Assembly: GCF_040802235.1 (NCBI RefSeq)
Contig: NC_133156.1
Span: 185,950,351 to 186,014,350 of the forward strand
Length of the DNA: 64,000 nucleotides
Source: Manis javanica
Lineage: Eukaryota; Chordata; Mammalia; Pholidota; Manidae
Reading direction: 5' to 3'
The notes beneath the pieces are model-generated. The model saw nothing but the letters and a program-made list of their open reading frames with translations, did no database searches and was not told the DNA's origin. The position numbers and the translations under genes were made by a program. Shown piece by piece: positions 24,072 to 36,229 of this stretch; position 1 is the first letter of the stretch, and every line of letters starts with the position of its first letter.

Positions 24072-27000
24072 AGTCTCTGCCCATTTTTTAATTGGATTAT
24101 TTGTTTTTTGTTTGTTGAGGTGGTTGAGCTCTTTATATATTTTGGATGTCAAGCCTTTATCGGATCTGTCATTTACAATTATATTCTCCCTTACTTTAGG
24201 GTACCTTTTTGTTCTATTGATGGTGTCCTTTGCTGTACAGAAGCTTTTCAGCTTGATATAGTCCTATTTGTTCATTTTTACTTTTGTTTTCCTTTCCTGG
24301 GGAGATATGTTCAAGAAGAGGTCACTCATGTTTATGTCTAAGAGATTTTTGCCTATGTTTTTTTCTAAGAGTTTTATGGTTTCATGACTTATATTCAGTC
24401 TTTGATCCATTTCGAATTTACTTTTGTGTATAGGGTTAGACAATGGTCCAGTTTCATTCTCCTACATGTAGCTCTCCAGTTTTGCCAGCACCATCTGTTG
24501 AAGAGACTGTCATTTTCCCATTGTATGTCCATGGCTCCTTTATTGAATATTAATTGACCTTATATGTTTGGGTTAATGTCTGGAGTCTCTAATCTGTTCC
24601 ACTGGTCTGTGGCTCTGTTCTTGTGCCAGTACCAAATTGTGTTGATTACTATGGCTTTGTAGTAGAGCTTGAAGTTGGGGAGTGAGATCCCCCCTACTTT
24701 ATTCTTCTTTCTCAGGATTGCTTTGGCTATTCAGGGTCTTTGGTGTTTCCATATGAATTTTTGAACTATTTGTTCCAGTTCATTGAAGAATGTTGGTGGT
24801 AATTTGATAGGGATTGCATCAAATCTGTATATTGCTTTGGGCAGGATGGCCATTTTGATGATATTAATTGTTCCTAGCCATGAGCATGGGATGAGTTTCC
24901 ATTTGTTAGTATCCCCTTTAATTACTCTTAAGAGTGAATTGTAGTTTTCAGCATATAGGTCTTTCACTTCTTTGGTTAGGTTTATTCCTAGGTATTTTAT
25001 TCTTTTTGATGTAATTGTGAATGGAATTGTTTTCCTGATTTCTCTTTCTATTATTTCATTGTTAGTGCATAGGAAAGCCACAGATTTCTGTGTGTTAATT
25101 TTGTGTCCTGCAACTCTGCTGTATTCCGATATCAGTTCTAGTAGTTTTGGAGTGGAGTCTTTAGAGTTTTTTATGTACAATATCATGTCATCTGCAAATA
25201 GTGACAGTTTAACTTCTTCTTTACCAATCTGGATTCCTTGTATTTCTTTGTTTTGTCTAATTGCCGTGGTTAGGACCTCCAGTACTATGTTGAATAACAG
25301 TGGGGAGAGTGGGCATCCCTGTCTTGTTCCCGATCTCAAAGGAAAAGCTTTCAGCTTCTTGCTGTTCAGTATGATGTTGGCTGTGGGTTTATCATATATG
25401 GCCTTTATTATGTTGAGGTACTTGCCCTCTATACCCATTTTGCTGAGAGTTTTTATCATGAATGGATGTTGAATTTTGTCAAATGCTTTTTCAGCATCTA
25501 TGGAGATGATCATGTGGTTTTTGTCCTTCTTTTTGTTGATGTGGTGGATTATGTTGATGGATTTTTGAATGTTGTACCATCCTTGCATCCCTGGGATGAA
25601 TCCCACTTGGTCATGGTATATGATCCTTTTGATGTATTTTTGTATTCTGTTTGCTAATATTTTATTGAGTATTTTTGCATCTATGTTCATCAGGGATATT
25701 GGTCTTTAATTTTCTTTTTTGGTGGGGTCTTTGCCTAGTTTTGGTATTACGGTGATGTTGGCTTCATAGAATGAGTTTGGGAGTATTCCCTCCTCTTCTA
25801 TTTTTTGGAAAACTTTAAAGAGAATGGGTATTATGTCTTTTCTCTGTGTCTGATAATATTCCAAGATAAATCCATCTGGCCCCAGGGGTTTTGTTCTTGG
25901 GTAGTTTTTTGATTACAGTTTCAATTTCTTTGCTTGTAATTGGTTTGTTCAACTTTTGTGTTTCTTCCTTGGTAAGTCTTGGAAGGTTCTATTTTTCTAG
26001 GAAGTGGTCCATTTCTTCTAGGTTTTCCAGCTTCTTAGCATATAGGCTTTCATCGTAGTCTCTAATAATTCTTTGTATTTCTGTTGGGTCCATCATGATG
26101 TTTCCTTTCTCATTTCTGATTCTGTTGATGTGTATCGATTCTCTTTTTCTCTTAATAAGTCTGGCTAGAGGCTTATCTCTTTTTTTTATTTTCTCAAAGA
26201 ACCACCTCTTGGTTTCATTGATTTTTTCTATTGTTTTATTCTTCTCAATTTTGTTTATTTCTTCTCTGATCTTTATTGTGTCCCTCCGTCTGCTGACTTT
26301 AGGCCTCATTTGTTCTTCTTTTCCAGTTTTGATAATTGTGATGTTAGACTATTCATTTGGAATTGTTCTTCTTTCTTTAAGTGTGCCTGGATCACTACAT
26401 ACTTTCCTCTTAAGACTGCTTTTGCTGCGTCCCACAGAAGATGGGGCTTTGTGTTGTCGTTGTCATTTGTTTCCATATATTCCTTGATCTCTATTTTAAC
26501 TTGTTCGTTGATCCATTGGTTATTTAGGAGCATGTTGTTAAGCCTCCATGTGTTTGTGAGCCTTTTTGTTTTCTTTGTACAATTTATTTCTAGTTTTATA
26601 CCTTTGTGGTCTGAAAAGTTGGTTGGTAGAATTTCAATCTTTTGGAATTTACTGAGGCTCTTTTTGTGAGCTAGTATGTGGTCTATTCTGGAGAATGTTC
26701 CATGTGCACTTGAGAAGAATGAATATCCTGTTGCTTTTGGATGTAGAGTTCTATAGATGTCTATTAGGTCTATCTGTTCTAGTGCGTTGTTCAGTGCCTC
26801 CGTGTCCTTACTTATTTTTTGCCTGGTGGATCTATCCTTTGGGGTGAGTGGTGTGTTGAATTCTCCTAAAATGAATGCATTGCAGTCTATTTCCCCCTTT
26901 AGTTCTGTTAGTATTTGTTTCAGATATGTTGGTGCCCCTGTGTTGGGTGCATATATATTTAGAATGGTTATATCCTCTTGTTGGACTGAGCCCTTTATCA

Positions 27001-27320
27001 TTATGCAGTGTCCTTCTTTATCTCTTGTTTCTTTCTTTGTTTTGAAGTCTATTTTGTCTGATACTAGTACTGAAACCCCTGCTTTCTTCTCTCTGTTGTT
27101 TGCCTGAAATATGTTTTCCTATCCCTTGACTTTTAGTCTGTGCATGTCTTTGGGTTTGAGGTGAGTTTCTTGCATGCAGCATATAGATGGGTCTTGCTTT
27201 TTTATCCATTCTATTACTCTTTGTCTTTTGATTGGTACATTCAGTCCATTTACATTTAGGGTGACTATTGAAAGATGTGTACTTACTGCCATTGCAGTCT
27301 TTAGATTCGTGGTTACCAAA
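24072..27320 (-). pseudogene. L1-E ORF2 relic with a 319-residue open RT segment
   Basis: The endonuclease N-terminus lies at 27119-27319 (HLSIVTLNVNGLNVPIKRQR, CCMQETHLKPKD), with further EN at 26306-27001 (NIYAPNTGAPTYLK, SDHKGIKLEINC). Then comes an RT segment open from 25690 down to 24731 with [11 protein letters not shown] and the intact catalytic [10 protein letters not shown]. Frameshifts separate the pieces and the C-terminus is missing. The open RT stretch is the longest L1 frame in the window, and part of it lies in the near-identical tract shared with L1-C. Confidence 0.88.
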
Positions 27321-27639
27321 GGTTCAAGGTTAGCTTCTTTAGTATCTTCCTGCCTAACTTAGCTTGCTTATTGAGTTGTTATATACAGTGTCTGGAGAGT
27401 CTTTTCTTCTCTCCCTTCTTATTCCTCCTCCTCCATTCTTTATATGTTAGTTGTTTTATTGTGTGCTCTTTTGTGTTTCCTTTAACTGCTTTTAGTGGGT
27501 AGTTGATTTAATTTTTTACCTTTAGTTAGTATTTGGTTGGTGTGTTTTCTTCGCTGTGATTTTATTTTCTCTGGTGACATCTGTTTAGTCTTAGGAGTGC
27601 TCCCATCTAGAACAGTCCCTCTAAAATACCATGTAGAGG

Positions 27640-28456
27640 TGGTTTGTGGGAGGCAAACTCCCTCAACTTTTGCTTGTCTGGGAATTGCTTAATCCCTCCT
27701 TCATATTTAAATGATAATCATGCTGGATACAGTATCCTTGGTTCATGGCCCTTCTGTTTCATTGCATTAAATATATCATGCCATTCTCTTCTGGCCTGTA
27801 AGGTTTCTGTGGAGAAGTCTGATGATAGCCTGATGGGTTTTCCTTCATAGGTGACCTTTTTCCTCTCTCTGGCTCCCTTTAATACTCTGTCCTTGTCCTT
27901 GGTCTTTGCCATTTTAATTATTATGTGTCTTGGTGTTGTCCTCTTTGGGTCCTGTCTCTCGGGAGTTCTTTGTGCCTCTGTAGTCTGAGCAACTATTTCC
28001 TCCCCCAGTTGGGGAAGTTCTCAGCAATTATTTCTTCAAGGACACTTTCTATCCCTTTTTCTCTCTCTTTGTCCTCTGGTCCCCTATAATGTGGATATTG
28101 TTCCTTTTGGATTGGTCACACAGTTCTCTTAATATTGTTTCATTCCTGGAGATCCTTTTATCTCTCTCTGCATCAGCTTCTATGTGTTCCTGTTCTCTGG
28201 TTTCTATTCCATCAATGGCCTCTTGCATCTTATCCATTTTGCTTATATATCCTGTCAGAGTTTGTTTCATTTCTGTAATCTCCCTCTGGACTTCGTCCCT
28301 TAGCTCTTGCATATTTCTCTGCAGCTCTGTCAGCATGTGTATGATTTTTATTTTGAATTCTTTTTCAGGGAGACTGGTTAGGTCTGTCTCTGCAGATCCT
28401 CTGTCAGGTGTTGTTAGAACTATCTTGGACTGGACTAAATTTTTTTGCCTTTTCAT
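27640..28456 (-). pseudogene. L1-E ORF1 relic
   Basis: Opens MKRQKNLVQSKIVLTTPDRG, then DLTSLPEKEFKIKIIHMLTE and a heptad-rich coiled coil up to RDKRISRNETILRELCDQSK. The RRM start NNIHIIG is followed by a frameshift near 28075. The C-terminal domain is visible in another frame (27718-27912: MAKTKDKDRVLKGARERKKV). Non-functional. Confidence 0.82.
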
Positions 28457-30158
28457 GGTGATAGCAGTGGCTGTAGGCAGGTTGTAGGTGTGTCAGCTGG
28501 GAAAATAAAGTCCTTTCCTGCTTGCTGTATGCCTTGCCCTTCTCCACTGCCTGTGTTGGTTTCCCGCACTCCTGGAGCAGCCATCGGTTTAATCCCCTAA
28601 GCTGCTGTGGGCAGGGTCTCCGACAGAGCAGCGCGGAGCCCTGAGGGGAGTGGCAGGCACACCAGTTGCACTCCTCCACAATAGTGGCACCCCTGCTGGC
28701 CTTTGGTTCTGGTCTGGGCAGCTGTGCATCGGGCCGGGATTCTGGTTGGCTGCTGGGAGTGCAGCTGCTCCCCCTGGCACTGCTGCAGGTGTGTGTGGGC
28801 CTCTCCCACGTGGACCTCTGCTGGGCTCCTCTGGCACCACTGCTGCTGGCATGCATGGGCCGCACCCAGGCTGTTCTGTCGCCGCTGCAGTGGGCTCACA
28901 CGAGGTGCTCCTCTGGCACCGCCAGCACATGCAATCCGCTCCTGGTCCCCTGGCACTGCCACCCCCGATGTGTGCTGCCACTCTCCCACTACTGGGCCAG
29001 TGTGTCAGGGTCCACACCAGTTGGAGGAACGACTGACAGGCTGCTTAGTGCCGTGAGGGGCTTCAGAGCTGTGCTGCCACCCTGGGATTTAGTACGCCTT
29101 AATTTCCCCAGGATTCCCAGCTGTTGGCTATGTGTGCTGAGACGACTTCATCCAGCTGTGTGGTCCCTCTCTCTTTAGGACTTGCAGAAAGCACTTGCTT
29201 TTCTTTTGTCTCAGGGGCGCCGGTTGCGGGAAACTGCCCACAGGTTTTACTTTTCTGTTTCTCTAATATCCAGCACCCCATACCCCTTGTGTCTGCGCTC
29301 TGGGTGTGGATTTCTAGAGCTGGTTGTTTAGCAGTCCTGGGCTTTCTCTCCCTCCCTGTTTTGACTCCTTTCTTCTCGCCAGGTTCTGGGGTGGGGGAGC
29401 ATTCAGGTTCCACCTGGCCACAGCTTGTATCTTACCCCCTTCATGTGATGTTGAGTTCTCGCAGATATAGATTTATCCTGACTGTTGTACTGCCTCCACT
29501 GGTGTCTCTTTTAGGAATAGTTGTATTTATTGTATTTTCATAAATATATATGTTTTGAGGAGGAGATTTCCACTGAACTACTCATGCCGCCATCTTCCTG
29601 CAAGTGCTTTTTGAAAATCTTACAGGGACAGGGGTTTCACAGCTGGATGGAATCGTCCCAGCACACTCAGCCCAGTAGCTGGGAATCCCGGGGAACTTCA
29701 GGTGCCCTAACCCCCTAGGTGGCAATGCAGCTCTGAAGCCCCTCACAGTGATAAACAGCCTGCCATTCGTTCTTTGACCTGCACGGCTCCAGCAAAGCAG
29801 CCTGGGAGTGGCTGTGCCCACAGCAGCCACCCAGAGCCTCCTCCCAGTGTGCAGCTACCCAGGCCAGATCCAAAAGCCACCACCAGTGCACAGCTGCCTG
29901 GCACAGGCAGAGGAAGCTGGGGCAAGGTGCAAAGGGGCACCGTTGTCACAGGAATGCACACCCGGTGCACCTGCCTCTCCCTGCAGTGCTCTGGGCTGCC
30001 CCGCCTGCCACAGCTCAGGAAATTAACCCAGAGCCTGCTCCTGGTGTGTGGGTAACTGGCACTGGCAGCGGAGAAGGGTAAGGTGACCAGCAAGCAGGAA
30101 GGGATTTTGTTCTCCCAGCTAACACACATGCCATCTGCCTACAACTAGCTCTATTGCA

Positions 30159-30960
30159 ATGAAAAGGCAGAAGAATTTTGTCCAGTACAGAATCACTCAG
30201 ACAGCCAATGAGAGAGGGCCTGGGGAGATAGATTTAACCAATCTTCCTGAAAAAGAATTCAAAATAAAAGACATAACCATGCTGATGGACTTGCAGAGAA
30301 ATATGCAAGAGCTAAAGAATCAAGTTGGCGGGAGAAATAAAACAATCTCTGGAAGGACTTATGAGCAGACTGGTTCAGGTGCAAGAGGCCGTTAATGGAA
30401 TAGAAATCAGAGAACAGGAATAAGGAGAAGCTGAGGCAGAGAGAGATAAAATGACCTCCAGGAATAAAAGAATACTAAGAGAACTGTGTGACCAATCCAA
30501 ATGGAACAATATTCGCATTTTAGGGGTACCAGAAGAAGAAGAGAGAGAGAAAAAGGGATAGAAAGTGTCTTTGAAGAAATAATTGCTGAAAACTTCCCCA
30601 AACTAGGGGAGGAAATAGTCTTTTAGATCATAGAAGCCCACAGATCTCCCAACACAAGGGACCCAAGGAGGACAACACCAACACATATAATAATTAAAAT
30701 GGCAAAGATTAAAGACAAAGACAGAGTATTAAAGGCAGCCAGAGAGAGAAAAAAGGTTACCTACAAAGGAAAACCCATCAGGCTATCATCAGACTTCTCA
30801 ACAGAAACCTTACAGGACAGAAGAGAATGGTATGATATATTTAATGTAATGAAATAGAAGGGCCTTTAACAAAGAATACTGTATCCAGCACAATTATCAT
30901 TTAAATATGAAGGAGGGATAAAATAATTCCCAGACAAGCAAAAGTTGAGGGAATTTGCCT
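30159..30960 (+). pseudogene. L1-A ORF1 relic (RNA-binding chaperone)
   Basis: Opens MKRQKNFVQYRITQTANERG and shares DLTNLPEKEFKIKDITMLMD with the ORF1 relics of the other L1 copies here. In intact L1s ORF1p is a coiled-coil trimer with RRM and C-terminal domains that packages L1 RNA. This copy has frameshifts within the coiled coil (after about residue 70) and stops further on. No protein is possible. Confidence 0.8.
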
Positions 30961-31339
30961 CCAACAAACCACATCTACAGGATATTTTAAAGGGACTGCT
31001 CTAGATGGAAGTACTTCTAAGCCTAATAGATGTCACCAGCGAAAATAAAATCACACCAAAGAAAGCAGAACAACCAAATACTAACTAAAGGCAAAAAATA
31101 AAATCAACTATGCACAAAAGCAGTCAAAGGAAACACAAAAGAGTACAGAATAAAACACCTAACACATAAGGAATGGAGGAGGAGGAATAAGATGGGAGAG
31201 AAATAAAAAATCATCAGACTGTGTTTATAATAGCTTAATAAGTGAGTTAAATGAGATGATTAGATAGTAAAGAAGCTACCTTGAACCTTTGGTAACCATG
31301 AATCTAAAGCCTGCAATGGCAATAAGTACATACCTTTCA

Positions 31340-34300
31340 ATAATCACCCTAAATGTAAATGGACTGAATGCACCAATCAAAAGATACAGATAATAGAATG
31401 GATAAAAAAGGAAGATCCATCTATATGCTGCTTACAAGAGACTCACCTCAAACCCAAAGCCATATACAGACAAAAAGTCAATGCATGGAAAAAGATATTT
31501 CATGCAAACAACAGAGAGAAGAAAGCAGGGGTTTCAGTACTAGTATCAGACAAAATAGACTTCAAAACAAAGAAAGTAACAAGAGATAAAGAATTTTATT
31601 ACATAATGATAAAGGGGTCAGGCCAACAAGAGGATATAACCATTATAAACATATATGCACCCAATACAGGAGCACCAACATATGTGAAACAAATACTAAC
31701 AGAATTAAAGGAGGAAATAGAATGCAATGCATTCATTTTGGGAGACTTTAACACACCACTCACTGCATAGGACAGATCCACCAGACAGAAAATAAGTAAG
31801 GACACAGAGGCACTGAACAACACATTAGAACAGATGGACCTAATAGACATCTACAGAACTCTACACCCAAAAGCAGCAGGATACACATTCTTCTCAAGTG
31901 CACATAAACATTTTCCAGAATAGACTACATACTAGGCCACAAAAAAAGCCTCAGTAAATTCCAAAAGATTAAAATTCTACCAACCAACTACTCAGACCAC
32001 AAAGGTATAAACCTAGAAATAAATTGTACAAAGAAATCAAAAAGGCTCACAAAAACATAGAGGCTTAACAAAATGCTCCTAAATAATCAATGGATCAATG
32101 ACCAAATTAAAATAGAGATCCAGCAATATATGGAGACAAATGACAACAACAGCACAAAGCCCCAACTTCTGTGGGTTGCACCGGAGACAGTTCTACTAGG
32201 AAAGTATATAGCAATCAGGCCTATTTAAAGAAGGAAGAACAATCCCAAATGAATAGTCTAATGTCACAATCATCAAAATTGGGGAAAGAATAACAAATGA
32301 GGCCTAAGGTCAGCAGACAGAGGGACATAATAAAGATCAGAGAAAAAATAAACAAAATTGAGAAGAATAAAACAAAATCAATGAAACTAAGAGCTGGTTC
32401 TTTGAGAAAATAAACAAAATAGATAAGCCACTAGCCAGACTTTTTAAGAGAAAAAGAGAATCAGAAATGAGAAAGGAAAAATCATGAAGGACCCCACAGA
32501 AATACAAAGAATTATTAGAGAATATTATGAGACTCTATATGCTAACAAACTGGAAAACCTAGAACAAATTGACAACTCCCTAGAAAAATACAACCTTCCA
32601 AGACTAACCAAGGAAGAAACAGAAAATCTAAACAGACCAATTACCAGCAACAAAATTGAATTGGTAACCAAAAAACTACCAAGAACAAAACCTCCGGACC
32701 AGATGGATTTACTGCTGAATTTTATCAGGCATATAGAGAAGACATAATACCCATTCTCCTTAAAGTTTTCCAAATGTAGAAGAGGAGGCAATATTTCCAA
32801 ACTCATTCTATGAAGGCAGCAACACTCTAATACCAAAGCCAGGCAAAGACCCCACCAAAAAAGAAAATTACAGACCACTATCCCTGATGAACAGAGATGC
32901 AAAAATACTCAACAACATATTAGCAAACCAAATTCAAAAATATATCAAGAAGATCATATACCATGATCAAGTGGGATTCATCCCAGGGATGCAAGGATGG
33001 TACAACATTCAAAAATCCATCAACATCATCCACCACATCAACCAAAAGAAGAACAAAAAACACATGATCATCTCCACAGATGCTGAAAAAGCATTCGACA
33101 AAATTCAACATCCATTCGTGATAAATACTCTCAACAAAATGGGTATAGAGGGCAAGTACCTCAACATAATAAAGGCCATATATGATAAACCCACAGCTAA
33201 CATCATACTGAACAGTGAGAAGCTGAAAGCCTTTCCTCTAAGATCGGGAACAAGACATGGATGCCCACTCTCCCCACTGTTATTCAACATAGTACTCCTA
33301 ACCATGGCAATCAGACAAAACAAAGAAATACAAGGCATCCATGATTGGTAAAGAAGAAGTCAAACTGTCACTATTTGTAGAGGACATGATATTGTACATA
33401 AAAAACCCTAAAGACTCCACTCCAAAACTACTAGAACAAATATCTGAATTCAGCAAAGTTGCAGGAAGCAAAATTAATACACAGAAATCTGTTGTTTTCC
33501 TATACACTAATGATGAACTAGCAGGAAGAGAAATCAGGAAAATATTTCATTCACAATTGCATCAAAAAGAATAAAATACCTAGGAATAAACCTAACCAAG
33601 GAAGTGAAAGACCTATACCCTGAAAACTACAAGACACTCTTAAGAAAAATTAAAGAGGACACTATTAAATAGAAATTCATCCCATGTTCTTGGGTAGGTA
33701 GAATTAATATTGCCAAAATGGCCATCCTGCCTAAAACAATCTATAGATTCAATGATGCAATCCCTACCAAAATACCAACAGCGTTCTTCAATGAACTGGA
33801 ACAAATAGTTCTAAAATTAATATAGAACCACAAAAGATCCCAAATAGCCAAAGCAATCCTGAGAAGGAAGAATAAAGCAGGGAGGATCTCACTTCCCAAC
33901 TTCAAGCTCTACTACAAAGCCACAGTAATCAAGACAATTTGGTACTGGCACAAGAACAGACCCACAGACCAGTGGGACAGGATAGAGAGTCCAGATATTA
34001 ACCAAAACATATATGGTCAATTAATATATGATAAAGGAGCCATGGACATACAATGGGGAAATGACAGCCTCTTCAACAGTTGGTGTTGGCAAAACTGGAC
34101 AGTTACATGTAAAAGAATGAAACTGGATTATTGTTTAACCCCATACACAAAAGTAGATTCAAAATGGATCAAAGACCTGAATGTAAGTCATGAAACCATA
34201 AAACTCTTAGAAAAAACCATAGGCAAAAATCTCTTGGACATAAACATGAACAACTTCTCCATGACTATATCTCCCCGGGCAAGGGACACAAAAGCAAAAA

Positions 34301-35100
34301 TGAACAAGTGGGACTATATGAAGCAGAAAAGCTTCTGTACAGCAAAGTACAACATCAATAAAACAAAAAAGCATCCTACAGTATGGGAAAATATATTCAT
34401 AAATGACAGATCTGATAAAGGGTTGACATCTAAAATATATAAAGTGCTCATGCACCTCAACAAACAAAAAGCAAATAATCCAATTAAAAATGGGCAGAGG
34501 AGCTGAACAGATAGTTCTCCAAAGAAATCCGGATGGCCAACAGACACATGAAAAGATGGTCCACACTGCTAATCATCAGAGAAATGCAAATTAAAACCAC
34601 AATGAGATATCACCTCACACCAGTAAGGATGGCCACCATCCAAAAGACAAACAACAAATGCTGGTGAGGTTGTGGAGAAAGGGGAACCCTCCCTACACTG
34701 CTGGTGGGAATGTAAATTAGTTCAACCATTGTGGAAAGCAGTATAGAGGTTCCTCAAAATGCTCAAAATAGAAATACCATTTGACCCAGGAATTCCACTC
34801 CTAGGAATTTACCCTAAGAATGCTGCAGCCCAGTTTGAAAAAGACAGATGCACCCCTATGTTTATCACAGCAATATTTACATAGCCAAGAATTGGAAGCA
34901 ACCTAAGTGTCTATCAGTAGATGAATGGATAAAGAAGATGTGGTACATATACACAATGGAATATTATTCAGCCATAAGAATAAAACAAATCATACCATTT
35001 GCAACAACATGGATGGAGCTAGAGCGTATTATGCTCAGTGAAGTAAGCCAGGTGGAGAAAGACAAGTACCAAATAATTTCACTCATCTGTGAAGTATAAG
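31340..35100 (+). pseudogene. L1-A ORF2 relic (endonuclease / reverse transcriptase)
   Basis: The endonuclease part is traceable from about 31340 (VNGLNAPIKRY-like region, QETHLKP) to about 32200. Reverse transcriptase at 32887-33351 ([40 protein letters not shown]). The catalytic FADD appears as FVED at about 33375-33390, changing a catalytic residue. C-terminal pieces at 34042-34506 and 34848-35099. Several frameshifts and stops. Dead element. Confidence 0.88.
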
Positions 35101-35474
35101 AACAAAGAAAAAACTGAAGGAGCAAAACAGCAGCAGAATCACAGAACCCAAGAATGGACTAACAGTTACCAAAGAGAAAGGGACTGGGGAGGATGGGTGG
35201 GAAGAGAGGGGTAAGGGTGGGAAAATAATGTGGGCATTATGATTAGCATGTTTAATGAGAGGGGGGACACCAGGAAGGCTGTACAACACAGAGAAGACAA
35301 GTAGTGACTCTATAGCATCTTACTATGTTGATGGACACAGACTGTAATGGAGTATGTTGGGGGGACTTGGTGATGGGAGGAGTCTAGTAAACATAATGTT
35401 CCTCATGTAATTGTAGATTAATGATACCAAAATAAAATAAAAAATAAAATAAATAAATAAAATAAAATGATATG

Positions 35475-36229
35475 GGTACTTTAACAAAAATTATCAACTC
35501 ATAAAGGACAATAATCCTGTACAACAAAGTTTCTAAGTTATTACTACCTCAAATAATGGCAATAAAGTGTATGGTTATTCCTAATACTTCTAATGTAAAG
35601 AATATATTTATAATTAGCTTTTTTTGTGGGAATATGTGTACCCAAAAGTTAAATTAAGAAATGATAAAAGGATTTTTACAAATGAATAATCCATATAATT
35701 TCTATAAATGACAGTAATCTACTAGGTACTATAAATATTATTGATAGTGATTTACATATAAACTTTCCAGGAACTACTTATTATAGGAATTATGTAATTA
35801 AAACCTAATTAAAATTTTGGTATTGAATTGAAGCATTATGATTTTCAAAATATATTAACAATAGAACACACAAACATAAAATCTGTATATATAAAATATA
35901 TGTATATACCTCCTACTCAAATGAACTTAATCATAGAACCTTGAAAAATCTTAGATACCTAATTTAATCCCTTTATTTTCTTACTGAATAAACAGATGTC
36001 TAGAGAAATTTATTTTGCAACAACAATTAATTAATAACAAAACCAGGAGTAAGTAGAACCTTAGTCTCCTAGCTAGTTTAGAAATTAAAATATAGATTTA
36101 TATACTAGTATTGTTTTGGGCCTTGTGAAATAGGACATATTTATGCTCAGATTAGTAGTTTCTCATGAAAAAAATCTGTATACTATTTCTTTCTATTAAA
36201 AATAACTTAAATTGGCAGTTCTTCCTCCA
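35475..36229. other. Intergenic DNA, no gene recognised
   Basis: Very AT-rich, with short TATA-like runs near 35880-35910. No repeat family identified. Confidence 0.55.

Larger units (their letters stand above)
24072..29597 (-). mobile_element. L1-E, 5' two-thirds (5' UTR, ORF1, ORF2), probably the same insertion as L1-B
   Basis: 5' UTR 28457-29597 is GC-rich with terminal CCGCCATCTTCC, the L1 5' end in reverse. ORF1 relic about 27640-28456, ORF2 relic 24072-27320. Its 5' border is followed by the duplicate of the target found at 9617. The 3' border at 24072 abuts L1-C and begins within ORF2 about 650 bp before the place where L1-B was broken, so the two halves overlap (see findings). Confidence 0.85.
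29601..35460 (+). mobile_element. L1-A, remainder (5' UTR, ORF1, ORF2, 3' UTR, poly-A)
   Basis: Plus-strand continuation of the element that starts at 9181, giving a full-length L1 of about 6.3 kb after removal of the insert. 5' UTR to about 30158, ORF1 relic about 30159-30960, ORF2 relic about 31340-35100, short 3' UTR, then an A-rich tail with AAATA repeats. Flanked by AAAATGATA at 9172-9180 and again just after the tail near 35466-35474. All frames are broken, and it appears the oldest of the young-type copies. Confidence 0.9.

Noticed and set aside
28589-29178. Long overlapping reading frames on both strands in a GC-rich block
   Set aside because: The block is the L1-E 5' UTR. GC-rich DNA lacks stops by chance, and the frames overlap in up to five phases with no domain.
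9628-29597. Tandem segmental duplication of one L1 as the origin of the cluster
   Set aside because: Copies differ in extent, subfamily features and 3' tails, and target duplications mark separate insertions.
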